Assembly: GCA_015059045.1 (NCBI GenBank)
Contig: SVBD01000003.1
Coordinates: 1-64,000 of the forward strand
From: Erysipelotrichaceae bacterium
Lineage (GTDB): Bacteria > Bacillota_I > Bacilli_A > RFN20 > CAG-449
Reading direction: 5' to 3'
DNA: 64,000 nt
The translations under genes were made by a program, and so were the position numbers. The notes below the pieces were generated by a model. The model was not told where the DNA came from. It saw only the letters and a program-made list of their open reading frames with translations, and searched no databases. Below, one piece after another: positions 35,401 through 42,753 of the stretch. How positions within the stretch are numbered: position 1 is the first letter of the stretch; the number at the start of each line of letters is the position of its first letter.

Positions 35401-36714
35401 TTAGGTTATTATGAATCTTTAGGTATTGATCCAAGTAAAATTAAAAGTGCAGAGAAGACTCGTTTAGCAATTAATTGTCAAGATGTTAAAAGAACAACAG
35501 GCCAACACCCTGGTGGTATTATTGTTATTCCAGACGATATGGAAGTATTTGACTTTACTCCAATTCAATACCCGGCAGATGATGTTAATGCAGCTTGGAA
35601 GACTACTCACTTCGACTTCCATAAGATTCATGATAACGTATTAAAACTTGACTTATTAGGTCACGTTGATCCTACTGCATTAAAAATGCTTGGTGATATT
35701 ACTGGTATTAAGCCAGAGGATATTCCTCTTGATGATAAAAATATGATTTCATTATTTAGTAGTGATAAGGCGTTAAAACGTCATTCGAACTACATGAATG
35801 AAATTAATGGGGCATTAGGTCTACCTGAATTTGGCACTAACCTTTCTAGACAAATGTTAATTGCAACTAATCCTAAGACATTTGCGGACTTATTAATTAT
35901 TTCTGGCTTGTCTCACGGTACTGATGTATGGAAGGGTAATGCTGAAGATTTAATCAATAATGGAACTTGTACACTTCAAGAAGTTATTGGATGTCGTGAT
36001 GATATTATGGTGTGGTTATCAAGTCAAGGAATTGATAATTCTACTGCTTTTAAAATTATGGAAGACGTTAGAAAAGGAAAACGTTTAAAACCAGAATATG
36101 AAGACTTATTAAGAGAACATAAGATTCCTGAATATTACATTAATGCTTGTAATAAGATTAAATATCTTTTCCCTAAAGCTCACGCAGTTGCTTATGTTAT
36201 GATGGCATGTCGTGTTGCTTGGTATAAGGTTTATTATCCTCTTGAATATTATGCAACTTATTTCTCAACTAGAGTTCACCAATTTGATATTCAAGTTATG
36301 TCAAAAGGTGAAAAAGCAATTATTGCTAAGTTAGAAGAGTATAAGAAATTAAGAGCAAGTGGAGTTAAGCTTTCTCCAAAGGATGAAGAAATTGATAAAT
36401 GTTTATGCGTAGCTTTAGAAATGTGTGAAAGGGGATACGATATCTCAATGATTAATTTAAATCGTTCGGTATCTAGATATTGGGTTGTCGATAAAGAGCA
36501 TAATTGTATTATCCCGCCATTTAATGTATTAGATGGTTTAGGAGAAGCTGCGGCAGAAACAGTAGTAGAAGCAAGAAATAAGCGTCCATTTATGTCAATT
36601 GAAGATTTACAAAGTAGAACTAGATTATCTCAACAACACATTGAAACTATGAAACGTTTAAACGTATTAAAGGATCTACCTGAATCAGATCAGTTATCTT
36701 TATTTGATTGGTAA
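32410..36714 (+). CDS. polC: DNA polymerase III alpha subunit, Gram-positive type PolC
   Basis: Replicative polymerase with built-in proofreading, 1434 aa as usual for PolC. Order: N-terminal and OB-fold region, PHP domain (ELHAHSKMSTMDG), inserted 3'-5' exonuclease starting VVFDFETTG (Asp400, Glu402), polymerase core with GSRGSVGSS. A four-Cys zinc site is present (Cys898, Cys901, Cys924, Cys927), then PDIDLNFSGDYQ and the C-terminal helix-hairpin-helix. The Arg of the conserved DRIIEFGAVK is an AGG codon. ATG 32410 follows AAGAGGTG (32396-32403); a GTG at 32401 lies inside that site. Confidence 0.97.
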   Translation: MDELCLRFLKKIGVTNLDYYQNCSLKVNANDKESGICYVTFTSRDCFQYVAAKELLDKLDSSPFKTSVTFVYENPITPEQAYALLRDELFYNTGLDQDKMPFCTKKKNELFFMFYGKIHYDTFAPVVQMWEELFDQLDIPYDIRTDISYANEEVMKERERLFDEGLRNSIKENYKNRMEVIYSQEENHQRVKGNYKKVNICEIDETMQNVTIDGEVFFVEERMSKKGRQIISLYVYDHTDSIIVMLFENRRNFAPDKISKYKEKGAHITIRGGVSFSKFSNEIQIVADYININPEPFNEERIDSSEEKRVELHAHSKMSTMDGVCTVDSYFKQASKWGHKALAITDHENVQAFPEVQEASKKYGVKALYGCEMNMIDDQLEYIYNPSEVELHNATYVVFDFETTGLSARYDRIIEFGAVKFKDGLVVDSMDFFVDPEIPISKFIQEKTKITNAMVRGQKGIKEALRLIQNFIGDSILVTHNASFDIGFLNEAFLNNGGSMITNPVIDTLSLSRYLFPDHKSHSLGSLCRQFEVNYDENVAHRADYDASVLNDAWQAMLAMITKDNLHIKHKDLQNLRNDKMLKNLRPSHVQVYAKNAQGLKDLFKLVSMSATTYFAGGTRIPRKLIEEYRENLIIGSSCFNGEVFQTALTRGENVLLEVMKFYDFIEVQPPANYIYLVNMGQIRSEEQIKTIISDVYKAASKIGKKVVATGDCHYLSKEDKIFRDVYVFAKAVGGGRHPLNPHRRDKVYFDNPDQHFRTTTEMLEAFSFLGEDIAKEIVITNSNLIASQTEELFPIKNGLYPPHIENCDKKLIDMCYETAHKLYGNPLPKIVDDRLKAELDGIVKYGYSVQYYIAHCIVKKSREDGFMVGSRGSVGSSLVAFMSNITEVNALQPHYRCPECKHSIWDVDTKLYRSGYDLPDRYCPHCGKRMVKDGQNIPFATFLGFHAEKVPDIDLNFSGDYQAVAHNMTKVLLGEKNVYRAGTIETVAEKTAFGYALGYYESLGIDPSKIKSAEKTRLAINCQDVKRTTGQHPGGIIVIPDDMEVFDFTPIQYPADDVNAAWKTTHFDFHKIHDNVLKLDLLGHVDPTALKMLGDITGIKPEDIPLDDKNMISLFSSDKALKRHSNYMNEINGALGLPEFGTNLSRQMLIATNPKTFADLLIISGLSHGTDVWKGNAEDLINNGTCTLQEVIGCRDDIMVWLSSQGIDNSTAFKIMEDVRKGKRLKPEYEDLLREHKIPEYYINACNKIKYLFPKAHAVAYVMMACRVAWYKVYYPLEYYATYFSTRVHQFDIQVMSKGEKAIIAKLEEYKKLRASGVKLSPKDEEIDKCLCVALEMCERGYDISMINLNRSVSRYWVVDKEHNCIIPPFNVLDGLGEAAAETVVEARNKRPFMSIEDLQSRTRLSQQHIETMKRLNVLKDLPESDQLSLFDW

Positions 36715-36719
36715 TATAT

Positions 36720-37241
36720 ATGAAGATAGCAATTATTGGTTTTGCAGGAAGTGGGAAATCTACTTTAGCTACTAAACTTTCTAGAATATATAATCTTCCA
36801 TTATTACATATGGATAAAATTAGTTTTTATCCTAATTGGGTTGAAAATACAAATGAAGAAAGAATTACGTTATTATCTAAGTTTTTAAAGGAAAACTCTG
36901 ATGGATGGATAATTGATGGTAATTATTCTAAGGTACTATTTGATCAACGAATGGAAGAAGCTGATGAGATTATCTTTTTAAAATTTAATCGTTTTACTTG
37001 TTATTTATCCGCGAGAAAAAGAGCGAAAATGTATAAAGGGAAAAATAGAGAATCAGCTCCAGAAGGATGTGAAGAAAATTTTTCTTACTCATTTAGACAT
37101 TGGATTTTAATCGAAGGAAGAAGAAAAAGAAGAACAAGAAAATTCAATCAAGTATTAATTGAACATAAAGATAAAACAAAGGTATTTAAAAATAGAAGAC
37201 AAGTTAATAAATATTTAGAAGCATTAGAAAAGGCGATTTAA
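36720..37241 (+). CDS. Small P-loop kinase-like protein (topology-modulation/FlaR type)
   Basis: The 173-aa protein opens with Walker A GFAGSGKST (7-15) and continues with LPLLHMDKISFYPNW, IIDGNYSKVL and IIFLKFNRFTCYLSARKRA. These mark the adenylate-kinase-like family annotated as DNA topology modulation protein FlaR. The C-terminal third is very basic. The true substrate is not known. ATG 36720 lies 5 bp after the polC stop and has no good ribosome-binding site, so translation is probably coupled to polC. It ends in a bidirectional terminator. Confidence 0.8.
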   Translation: MKIAIIGFAGSGKSTLATKLSRIYNLPLLHMDKISFYPNWVENTNEERITLLSKFLKENSDGWIIDGNYSKVLFDQRMEEADEIIFLKFNRFTCYLSARKRAKMYKGKNRESAPEGCEENFSYSFRHWILIEGRRKRRTRKFNQVLIEHKDKTKVFKNRRQVNKYLEALEKAI

Positions 37242-37257
37242 TTTAATCGCCTTTTTT
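37228..37257. terminator. Bidirectional terminator between convergent genes
   Basis: Stem GGCGATT (37232-37238) with AATCGCC (37245-37251), flanked by A run and T run. It covers both stop codons of the converging P-loop kinase and DUF3810 genes. Confidence 0.88.
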
Positions 37258-38397
37258 GCTATTTATATAGTTTTGGATTAATAGTTTTTGATAAGGAGAA
37301 TAAGAAGTATACTCTCTAATTTCATAACCATTTTTATCTACTTCTCCAGTTGGTCTACTTTGACTTACATCATCATAACTATCTGTTCCATCCTTTTCGC
37401 CATTTAATGAAAGATATAAATCATTGAAGAATGTGGATATGTCATCTAATAAATCGTGTTCTTCAAAGAAAGAATAATAATCATTATTGTCTTTTGATAT
37501 TTGAGAAGAAATTTTAGGTAGTAATTCTAAATACTCTTTTCTATTGGTAAAGGCTTTGATTTCTAAAAGTCTACTAAAACCCCTAAAATAACCAGAATAT
37601 CTTACATAAGGAATATCACTTGTGATGCAAATATATAAGGCAACAGTATTAGCGTCATCTTCTCGCATAACTCCTTTTAGGTGAGCAATTTCATGTGCCA
37701 TGGTAAAAGGAATGTCAATAGAAGGCATTTGATAATTAATATTTGCTTCAGCGGTAAAAGGGAAATCGATTCCAGTAATTTGTAATTCGTTTAAAATGAA
37801 AGATAACCAAGTGGCTTTTGGTCTAGCTGTGAAATCATAATAATAGTTGAATTGATCTAATCTGTCACATTCATCCATCATAATTTTTGCTAAATTTTTA
37901 AAAGAGTAAGGACATTTACTAACACCTTTTTCATCTTTTTCAAACGAAAGAGAAAGCTGATTATAATCTTTTAAATAATAATCTATTGCATCATCAATTA
38001 AATAAGTGGTAACTTCTCCTTCATAGAAAGGTAATTCAATTTCACTTCTTTGATAACAAACTCCACAGACAGAGATAAATGAATCTATTAATATTAATGA
38101 AAATAATGAGATGAAAATAAAATATCTAAATAATTTATCTTTGTTTCTTTTTATGGAATAAATAATGAGTTTGATTAATAAAAATAAAGCGATAGAAACA
38201 ATAATAATTAATACAATTTCAAACAATGAAAAAGAAATTAAATTGGAAATGCTACCGATTATTTTAACCAAAAAAGAAGATATATTAAGAGCGAAAAAAT
38301 CACTCATAGAAGAAGTGGATCTAAATATTAATAAGATTATTAGTAAAACTAATAAAACTCCAATAGTTATTAATTTTCCTTTGTTTTTTCTAATCAT
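37243..38397 (-). CDS. DUF3810 family membrane protein with zinc-protease-like motif
   Basis: 384 aa: three N-terminal membrane helices (about 8-24, 45-70 and 85-105), then a large external domain with FTMAHEIAHLKG, a HExxH zinc motif near residue 235. The conserved REDDANTVALYICI follows. This is the architecture of DUF3810 proteins, which are probably membrane-tethered metallopeptidases with unknown substrates. Start codon ATG (complement of 38395-38397) is preceded by GAGGT. A possible promoter on the minus strand has TTGCAA (38434-38439) and a TATATA/TATACG region near 38411-38418. Confidence 0.82.
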   Translation of the reverse strand: MIRKNKGKLITIGVLLVLLIILLIFRSTSSMSDFFALNISSFLVKIIGSISNLISFSLFEIVLIIIVSIALFLLIKLIIYSIKRNKDKLFRYFIFISLFSLILIDSFISVCGVCYQRSEIELPFYEGEVTTYLIDDAIDYYLKDYNQLSLSFEKDEKGVSKCPYSFKNLAKIMMDECDRLDQFNYYYDFTARPKATWLSFILNELQITGIDFPFTAEANINYQMPSIDIPFTMAHEIAHLKGVMREDDANTVALYICITSDIPYVRYSGYFRGFSRLLEIKAFTNRKEYLELLPKISSQISKDNNDYYSFFEEHDLLDDISTFFNDLYLSLNGEKDGTDSYDDVSQSRPTGEVDKNGYEIREYTSYSPYQKLLIQNYINSKKGD

Positions 38398-38530
38398 CTT
38401 TTGTTGACCTCGTATATATTTGTATACTACCATTTGCAAAAAATTAATTAAATATTTTTTTGAATAAGAACAATTATTTTGGTAAATAGTAAATTAATAT
38501 AAAAGTAACTATACTTTTATTGAAGTTTAT

Positions 38531-38539
38531 TGATATAAT
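38531..38539 (+). promoter_or_regulatory. Extended -10 of the acidic membrane protein gene
   Basis: TGA-TATAAT (TATAAT at 38534-38539) in the 169-bp gap between the divergent DUF3810 gene and the acidic membrane protein gene. No clear -35 is seen. Confidence 0.55.
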
Positions 38540-38566
38540 AATATAAACAAACAGGGGGAAGTCGTT

Positions 38567-40495
38567 ATGAAAAAGAAAATATTCTTGCTTCTTATTTTAT
38601 TATTAGAAATAGCATTTTTTGTAGTTCATGGATTTTTTGACAAATTAGGTTCTCCAGAAATCTTAAATTTTGTTAATGTAGGAATGGACTTGTTAAACAC
38701 TAAAGTTGTAGCGCCACTTATTGAATTGTGCCATTTACAAAATGTTCCATTTAATAATGTGATTGTTATTTTAGCAATTAATATTGCATTTATTATTGTA
38801 TATTATTTAATTTTCGGTACAATCACTGCAATTAGAAAGGCATCTAAAAGAAAAAGAGTATATCGCATCGTTAAGACACATTATCAATTAACTCCAACGG
38901 AAGAAGAAAAATTTTCATATCAAAAATATATGAGAAAGTTTCCAAAGGTTAGAGTATTATCTTTAATTATTCCTCTATGTGTTCTTGCGTTATTATTTTT
39001 AGCTAGATTTGATAATGAATTTGGAACTAATTTAGGTGCAAATTTAGTAGGCCCATTAAATATTTATTCTACATATATTCAACCTGTTTTTATTAATGTA
39101 TTAGGCAATGATAATATTGTTAAATTGGTATTTGTAAATCCAATTGGCATTGGTTATTTTGATTTAGTGAATTTAATCCCAGTTAGTTTATATTGGTTAG
39201 ATTATGTTGTTTTTGGATTAGTTAGCTTATTATTACTAACTATTTGGTATTTAGTATTAACATTATTGTATCTTCCATTTAGAAAATGTAGAGCAAAAAG
39301 AAAGGCTAAAAAAGCAAGAAATAAGTTTATTTTCAAAAAAGATTATCAAGAATATAAACTTAGAATTAAACATGGTAATAATTATTCTTCTAAGAGTGAA
39401 GCGTTTATGAGCATCATTGAAAGTGAAGAAAATGAAAAACAAGAACTTGCAAAGCAAGTTAAGCGAGAAGAATTTAGTAAAAAAGATACAAAACCTGTTG
39501 AATATTACGATGATTTAGGTCATGGTGTTAAAGACTTAGGTGTAAGTTCTCATATTAAAGAAAAGAAGGATAAAGCTTTAATTGAAAGAGAAGTTAGATA
39601 TATTTCTGATAAAGATTTTGATATTGAATTGGAAGAAGAGCCAGTAATTGAAATTATTGAAGAAGATTCAATTGATCAAATTCGTCATCAAACAAAAGAA
39701 GATGAATTATTTTATGAAAAATATCAGCCAAATGATTTGTTAATTAAACCGGTTGAAGAATATTCAAAAGATAGATTAATATTAAGCGAATATGTTTCTA
39801 AAATTAATGATGTTCATGAAGAAGAACTAAATAATGAAGATTTAGTTGAAGAAACTCCATTAGTAGAAGAGATAAATGAACCTATTGTAGAAGAAACTTT
39901 AGATGAAGAAAAACAAGTAGTCGTAGAAGAAACTCCAATTGCAGAAGAAGTTATCGAAGAAGCTCCAGTTTCAGAAGAAGTTGCAGAAGAAGTTGCTGAA
40001 GAAGTTGCTGAAGAAGTTTCTGTTGAAGAGTTAAAAGAAGAAGACGAGGAACTAGTTGAAGAAGAATTAAAAGAAGAAGAGGTTGTTGAAGAACAAATAA
40101 TTGAAGAATCAAAAGAAGAAGACGAAGAACAACCTATGGTTGAAGAAGAAGACGAAGAACAGCCAATAGTAGAAGAGGTTGTTGAAGAAAAAGTAGAAGA
40201 AGTTCCTCTAGAAGTTGAAGAAAAACCTAGTGAAGTAGTTGAAATTTCTTTAGAAAATCTTTCACCGCTTGAAAAATATCGTTTACAAAAGAAGTTAGAA
40301 AAAGAACAACTTGAAAAAGAAAGACAAGAATTATTAGAAAGCGGTAATTTAACAGAAGATAACGATCCTTTAAAGAAATATCGTAAAGCCGGAGCAAGAA
40401 TTGGTAAATCAGAAGTAAGAGTACCAACTTTAAAAGAACAAGAAATTCTTCGTCAAGCTCAAATCATTGAAAAGAAGCAAAAAAGAAAAAGATAA
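38567..40495 (+). CDS. Membrane protein with long acidic Glu/Val-rich cytoplasmic region
   Basis: A 642-aa protein that I do not recognise. Membrane helices lie at about 4-22, 66-90, 128-147 and 210-235, followed by a basic stretch (KCRAKRKAKKARNK). The rest, about 240-642, is hydrophilic and mostly acidic, with dense EEV, VEE and EEE runs between about 420 and 560. The C-terminus turns basic (IIEKKQKRKR) after SPLEKYRLQKKLEKEQLEKERQELLE, a likely coiled coil. The charge pattern suggests a scaffold or cytoskeletal tether, but that is inference. GGGGGAAG (38554-38561) precedes the ATG. Confidence 0.65.
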   Translation: MKKKIFLLLILLLEIAFFVVHGFFDKLGSPEILNFVNVGMDLLNTKVVAPLIELCHLQNVPFNNVIVILAINIAFIIVYYLIFGTITAIRKASKRKRVYRIVKTHYQLTPTEEEKFSYQKYMRKFPKVRVLSLIIPLCVLALLFLARFDNEFGTNLGANLVGPLNIYSTYIQPVFINVLGNDNIVKLVFVNPIGIGYFDLVNLIPVSLYWLDYVVFGLVSLLLLTIWYLVLTLLYLPFRKCRAKRKAKKARNKFIFKKDYQEYKLRIKHGNNYSSKSEAFMSIIESEENEKQELAKQVKREEFSKKDTKPVEYYDDLGHGVKDLGVSSHIKEKKDKALIEREVRYISDKDFDIELEEEPVIEIIEEDSIDQIRHQTKEDELFYEKYQPNDLLIKPVEEYSKDRLILSEYVSKINDVHEEELNNEDLVEETPLVEEINEPIVEETLDEEKQVVVEETPIAEEVIEEAPVSEEVAEEVAEEVAEEVSVEELKEEDEELVEEELKEEEVVEEQIIEESKEEDEEQPMVEEEDEEQPIVEEVVEEKVEEVPLEVEEKPSEVVEISLENLSPLEKYRLQKKLEKEQLEKERQELLESGNLTEDNDPLKKYRKAGARIGKSEVRVPTLKEQEILRQAQIIEKKQKRKR

Positions 40496-40517
40496 AAGGC
40501 CTTTTTATGGCCTTTTT
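40494..40517 (+). terminator. Rho-independent terminator
   Basis: Stem AAAAGGCC (40494-40501) with GGCCTTTTT (40509-40517) after the acidic membrane protein gene; also A/T-flanked and possibly bidirectional. Confidence 0.85.
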
Positions 40518-40568
40518 GCTTATTTTTACAATAGCAGTATAGTCATAAAATATATGACAATAAAAATG

Positions 40569-40596
40569 TTGAAAATAAAGTAAGTTATGATAAAAT
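40569..40596 (+). promoter_or_regulatory. Promoter of the first CotH lipoprotein gene
   Basis: TTGAAA (40569-40574), 16-bp spacer and an extended -10, TGA-TAAAAT (40588-40596). Confidence 0.6.
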
Positions 40597-40634
40597 GTTA
40601 AAAAGACAAAATAGTCTTAAAAGGAGTGAAATAT

Positions 40635-42527
40635 ATGGTATTAAAAGGAAAAACGTGTGCAATTTTAGCTTTAACTTTATTGCTGACAGTATCGTGTTCT
40701 AACGGCAATACATCTTCAAGTTTTGAAAACTCATCACCTATTTCCAACTCCACTAGTGAAGTCATTTCTTCGGAATCTTCATCTCCTATTTCTTCAGAAT
40801 CAACTAATGATTTAATCTCGTCAGAAGAATTAAGTTCAGAAATTAGTAGTGAAGAAATAAGTTCTGAAGAAATATCTAGTGAAGAAATATCTAGTGAAGA
40901 AATATCTTCTGAGTTATCAAGTGAAGAAATAAGTTCTGAGGAAGAATCTTCAGAATCTATATCAAGTGAAGAAATAAGTTCTGAAGAACCAAGCAGCGAA
41001 GCACCTTCTGTGCATGTTTGTACTTTCCCAGATGAATGGGTTATAGATAAACCTGCTAATGATTTTGAAAAAGGAAAAAAACACAGAGATTGTACTGGAT
41101 GTGGAGAAAGAGAAAGCGCAATAATTGATTACACATTAGATTTCCCTCGCGTACATATTAATTATAAAGATATTCATCCAAGCGCACCTGATGCAACTAA
41201 TTATAATGGGTTTGCAAACTGGACATGGGAATATTTAACAGTACCATTTAGATACGAAGCTCAAAAGGGCGAAGAACATAGAAATTTCCAAAGTTTTGCA
41301 AAGATGAGAATTCAAGGTGGAACTAGTAAAAATTCCTCATATTTAAAGAAAAATTACGCAATTAAGTTATATGAAGATAGAGATTGTACAGTAAAAAACA
41401 AAGTCACTTTAGTGGATTCTTGGGGTGACGAACATAAGTATGTTTTGAAGGCAAACTGGATTGATGCAACACACTCAAGAAACTTAGCGACCGCTAGTAT
41501 TTGGAGTGACGTTGTTGGAAGTCGTGCTACATCTCAATATGTTTCTCCAAGAGAAAATGTTGATCTTATGATAAATAATGGTGCTGTTGATGGCTATCCA
41601 GTAATGTTATATTTTAATAACGAATACTTTGGTTTATACACACTTAATATTTCAAAAGATAAGTGGTTATTTGGTATGAAAAAATCAAATACACAAGGCT
41701 TATTATTTGCTGAAGGAACTGCTAAAAAGTCTAATGGTTCATTGTATGAATCAACTGGATTTAAAGAATTGATGGAATGGGATAACACTACAATGTCTGG
41801 CTCTGGTTGGGAAGTTGAATATGCATATGATGAAACAGATACTAAATGGATGGCTGATAGTATGAACGAAGCTATTAGCGTGGTAATGAATACATATGGA
41901 AAATTAAAAGATTCAATGTCACTTGCTGAAAAACAAGCGATTAGAAATCAATTTAGAGAACAAATACCAAATCATTTAGATATTGATGGATGTATTGATT
42001 ACATGATTTTCTTACACTGTATTCAAGGATTCCCGGATAACTCTACTAAAAACGTTATTTGGTCAACATATGATGGTAAAATTTGGAGTCCAAACGCATA
42101 TGATTTAGATACAACATGGAATCTATCATGGGATGGAAAAATTGGTGATTTCAACGGAAATCCACTTAACCACGAAACCGGTGGTTTCTGGATTAATGGA
42201 TGGTATCGTGCAAACTTAAGAGGTAATGCGTTATTTGAAGCAATTTTATTATTCTATGCTGAAGAGGTTCAAAATAGATATAATGAATTAAGAGCGGAAA
42301 ATGCTCCGTTATCAAATGAAAATATCACATCAACATTTACAGCATTTGTAAATCAAATTCCATCTTCTTTATACGAAAAAGACGCTGAAATGTATCCAAC
42401 AATTCCTAGTGTTGGTAAAACAGATTTAAATCAAATTTTAACATTCGCAAATAAATTATTGGCATTTATGGATGGCGAGTATAATGGAGAAAAAATGGAA
42501 CATAACAAAAATTACTTTAGCAACTAG
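40635..42527 (+). CDS. CotH-kinase-family lipoprotein with Ser/Glu repeat linker
   Basis: 630 aa from ATG 40635 (AAGGAG at 40621-40626). Signal peptide and lipobox LTVSC, then about 100 residues of Ser/Glu-rich linker built on the pentapeptide ISSEE. A small Cys-rich motif follows (HVCTFPDEW ... HRDCTGCGERES, two Cys pairs, possibly zinc-binding). The rest is a CotH domain: MRIQGGTSKNSSYLKKNYAIKLY, ANWIDATHSRNLATASIW, MLYFNNEYFGLYTLNI, and PNAYDLDTTWNLSW with the acidic metal residues. CotH proteins are atypical kinases that phosphorylate proteins; this one would work at the cell surface. Confidence 0.85.
   Translation: MVLKGKTCAILALTLLLTVSCSNGNTSSSFENSSPISNSTSEVISSESSSPISSESTNDLISSEELSSEISSEEISSEEISSEEISSEEISSELSSEEISSEEESSESISSEEISSEEPSSEAPSVHVCTFPDEWVIDKPANDFEKGKKHRDCTGCGERESAIIDYTLDFPRVHINYKDIHPSAPDATNYNGFANWTWEYLTVPFRYEAQKGEEHRNFQSFAKMRIQGGTSKNSSYLKKNYAIKLYEDRDCTVKNKVTLVDSWGDEHKYVLKANWIDATHSRNLATASIWSDVVGSRATSQYVSPRENVDLMINNGAVDGYPVMLYFNNEYFGLYTLNISKDKWLFGMKKSNTQGLLFAEGTAKKSNGSLYESTGFKELMEWDNTTMSGSGWEVEYAYDETDTKWMADSMNEAISVVMNTYGKLKDSMSLAEKQAIRNQFREQIPNHLDIDGCIDYMIFLHCIQGFPDNSTKNVIWSTYDGKIWSPNAYDLDTTWNLSWDGKIGDFNGNPLNHETGGFWINGWYRANLRGNALFEAILLFYAEEVQNRYNELRAENAPLSNENITSTFTAFVNQIPSSLYEKDAEMYPTIPSVGKTDLNQILTFANKLLAFMDGEYNGEKMEHNKNYFSN
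40790..40995 (+). repeat. Tandem Ser-Ser-Glu-Glu pentapeptide-coding repeat
   Basis: About ten imperfect copies of a 15-bp unit encoding ISSEE, with the purest run at about 40860-40920 (repeated AAATATCTAGTGAAG). Copies differ mainly in the Ser codons (AGT and TCT interchange). Such runs can expand or contract by slippage, changing linker length without a frameshift. Confidence 0.75.
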
Positions 42528-42546
42528 CAATAAATGGTAATTATCA

Positions 42547-42578
42547 AGCACATTAGATTGATTTCTAGTGTGCTTTTC
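42547..42578 (+). terminator. Rho-independent terminator after the first CotH gene
   Basis: Stem AGCACATTAGA (42547-42557) with TCTAGTGTGCT (42564-42574), one G-U pair, T run. Confidence 0.85.
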
Positions 42579-42643
42579 TTATATTATCAATACATTGATA
42601 AAAAAAACAAAATGCATAAAAAATGTGTCCGAAATATAAATTA

Positions 42644-42673
42644 GTTGACAATGTATAAACTTTATAATATTAT
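42644..42673 (+). promoter_or_regulatory. Promoter region of the 2235-aa surface protein gene
   Basis: Consensus TTGACA at 42644-42649; -10 candidates are TATTAT (42668-42673, 18-bp spacer) and TATAAT (42663-42668, only 13 bp). A second TTGACA at 42675-42680 has no -10 at the right distance. The rest of the gap to 42753 holds only the AGGAG ribosome-binding site (42742-42746). Confidence 0.5.
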
Positions 42674-42753
42674 ATTGACATTAAAGACTCTTTTTTGATG
42701 TGGGATTTAATATTACATATTAAAAAATTGTTTTTAAGGATAGGAGTAAAAAA

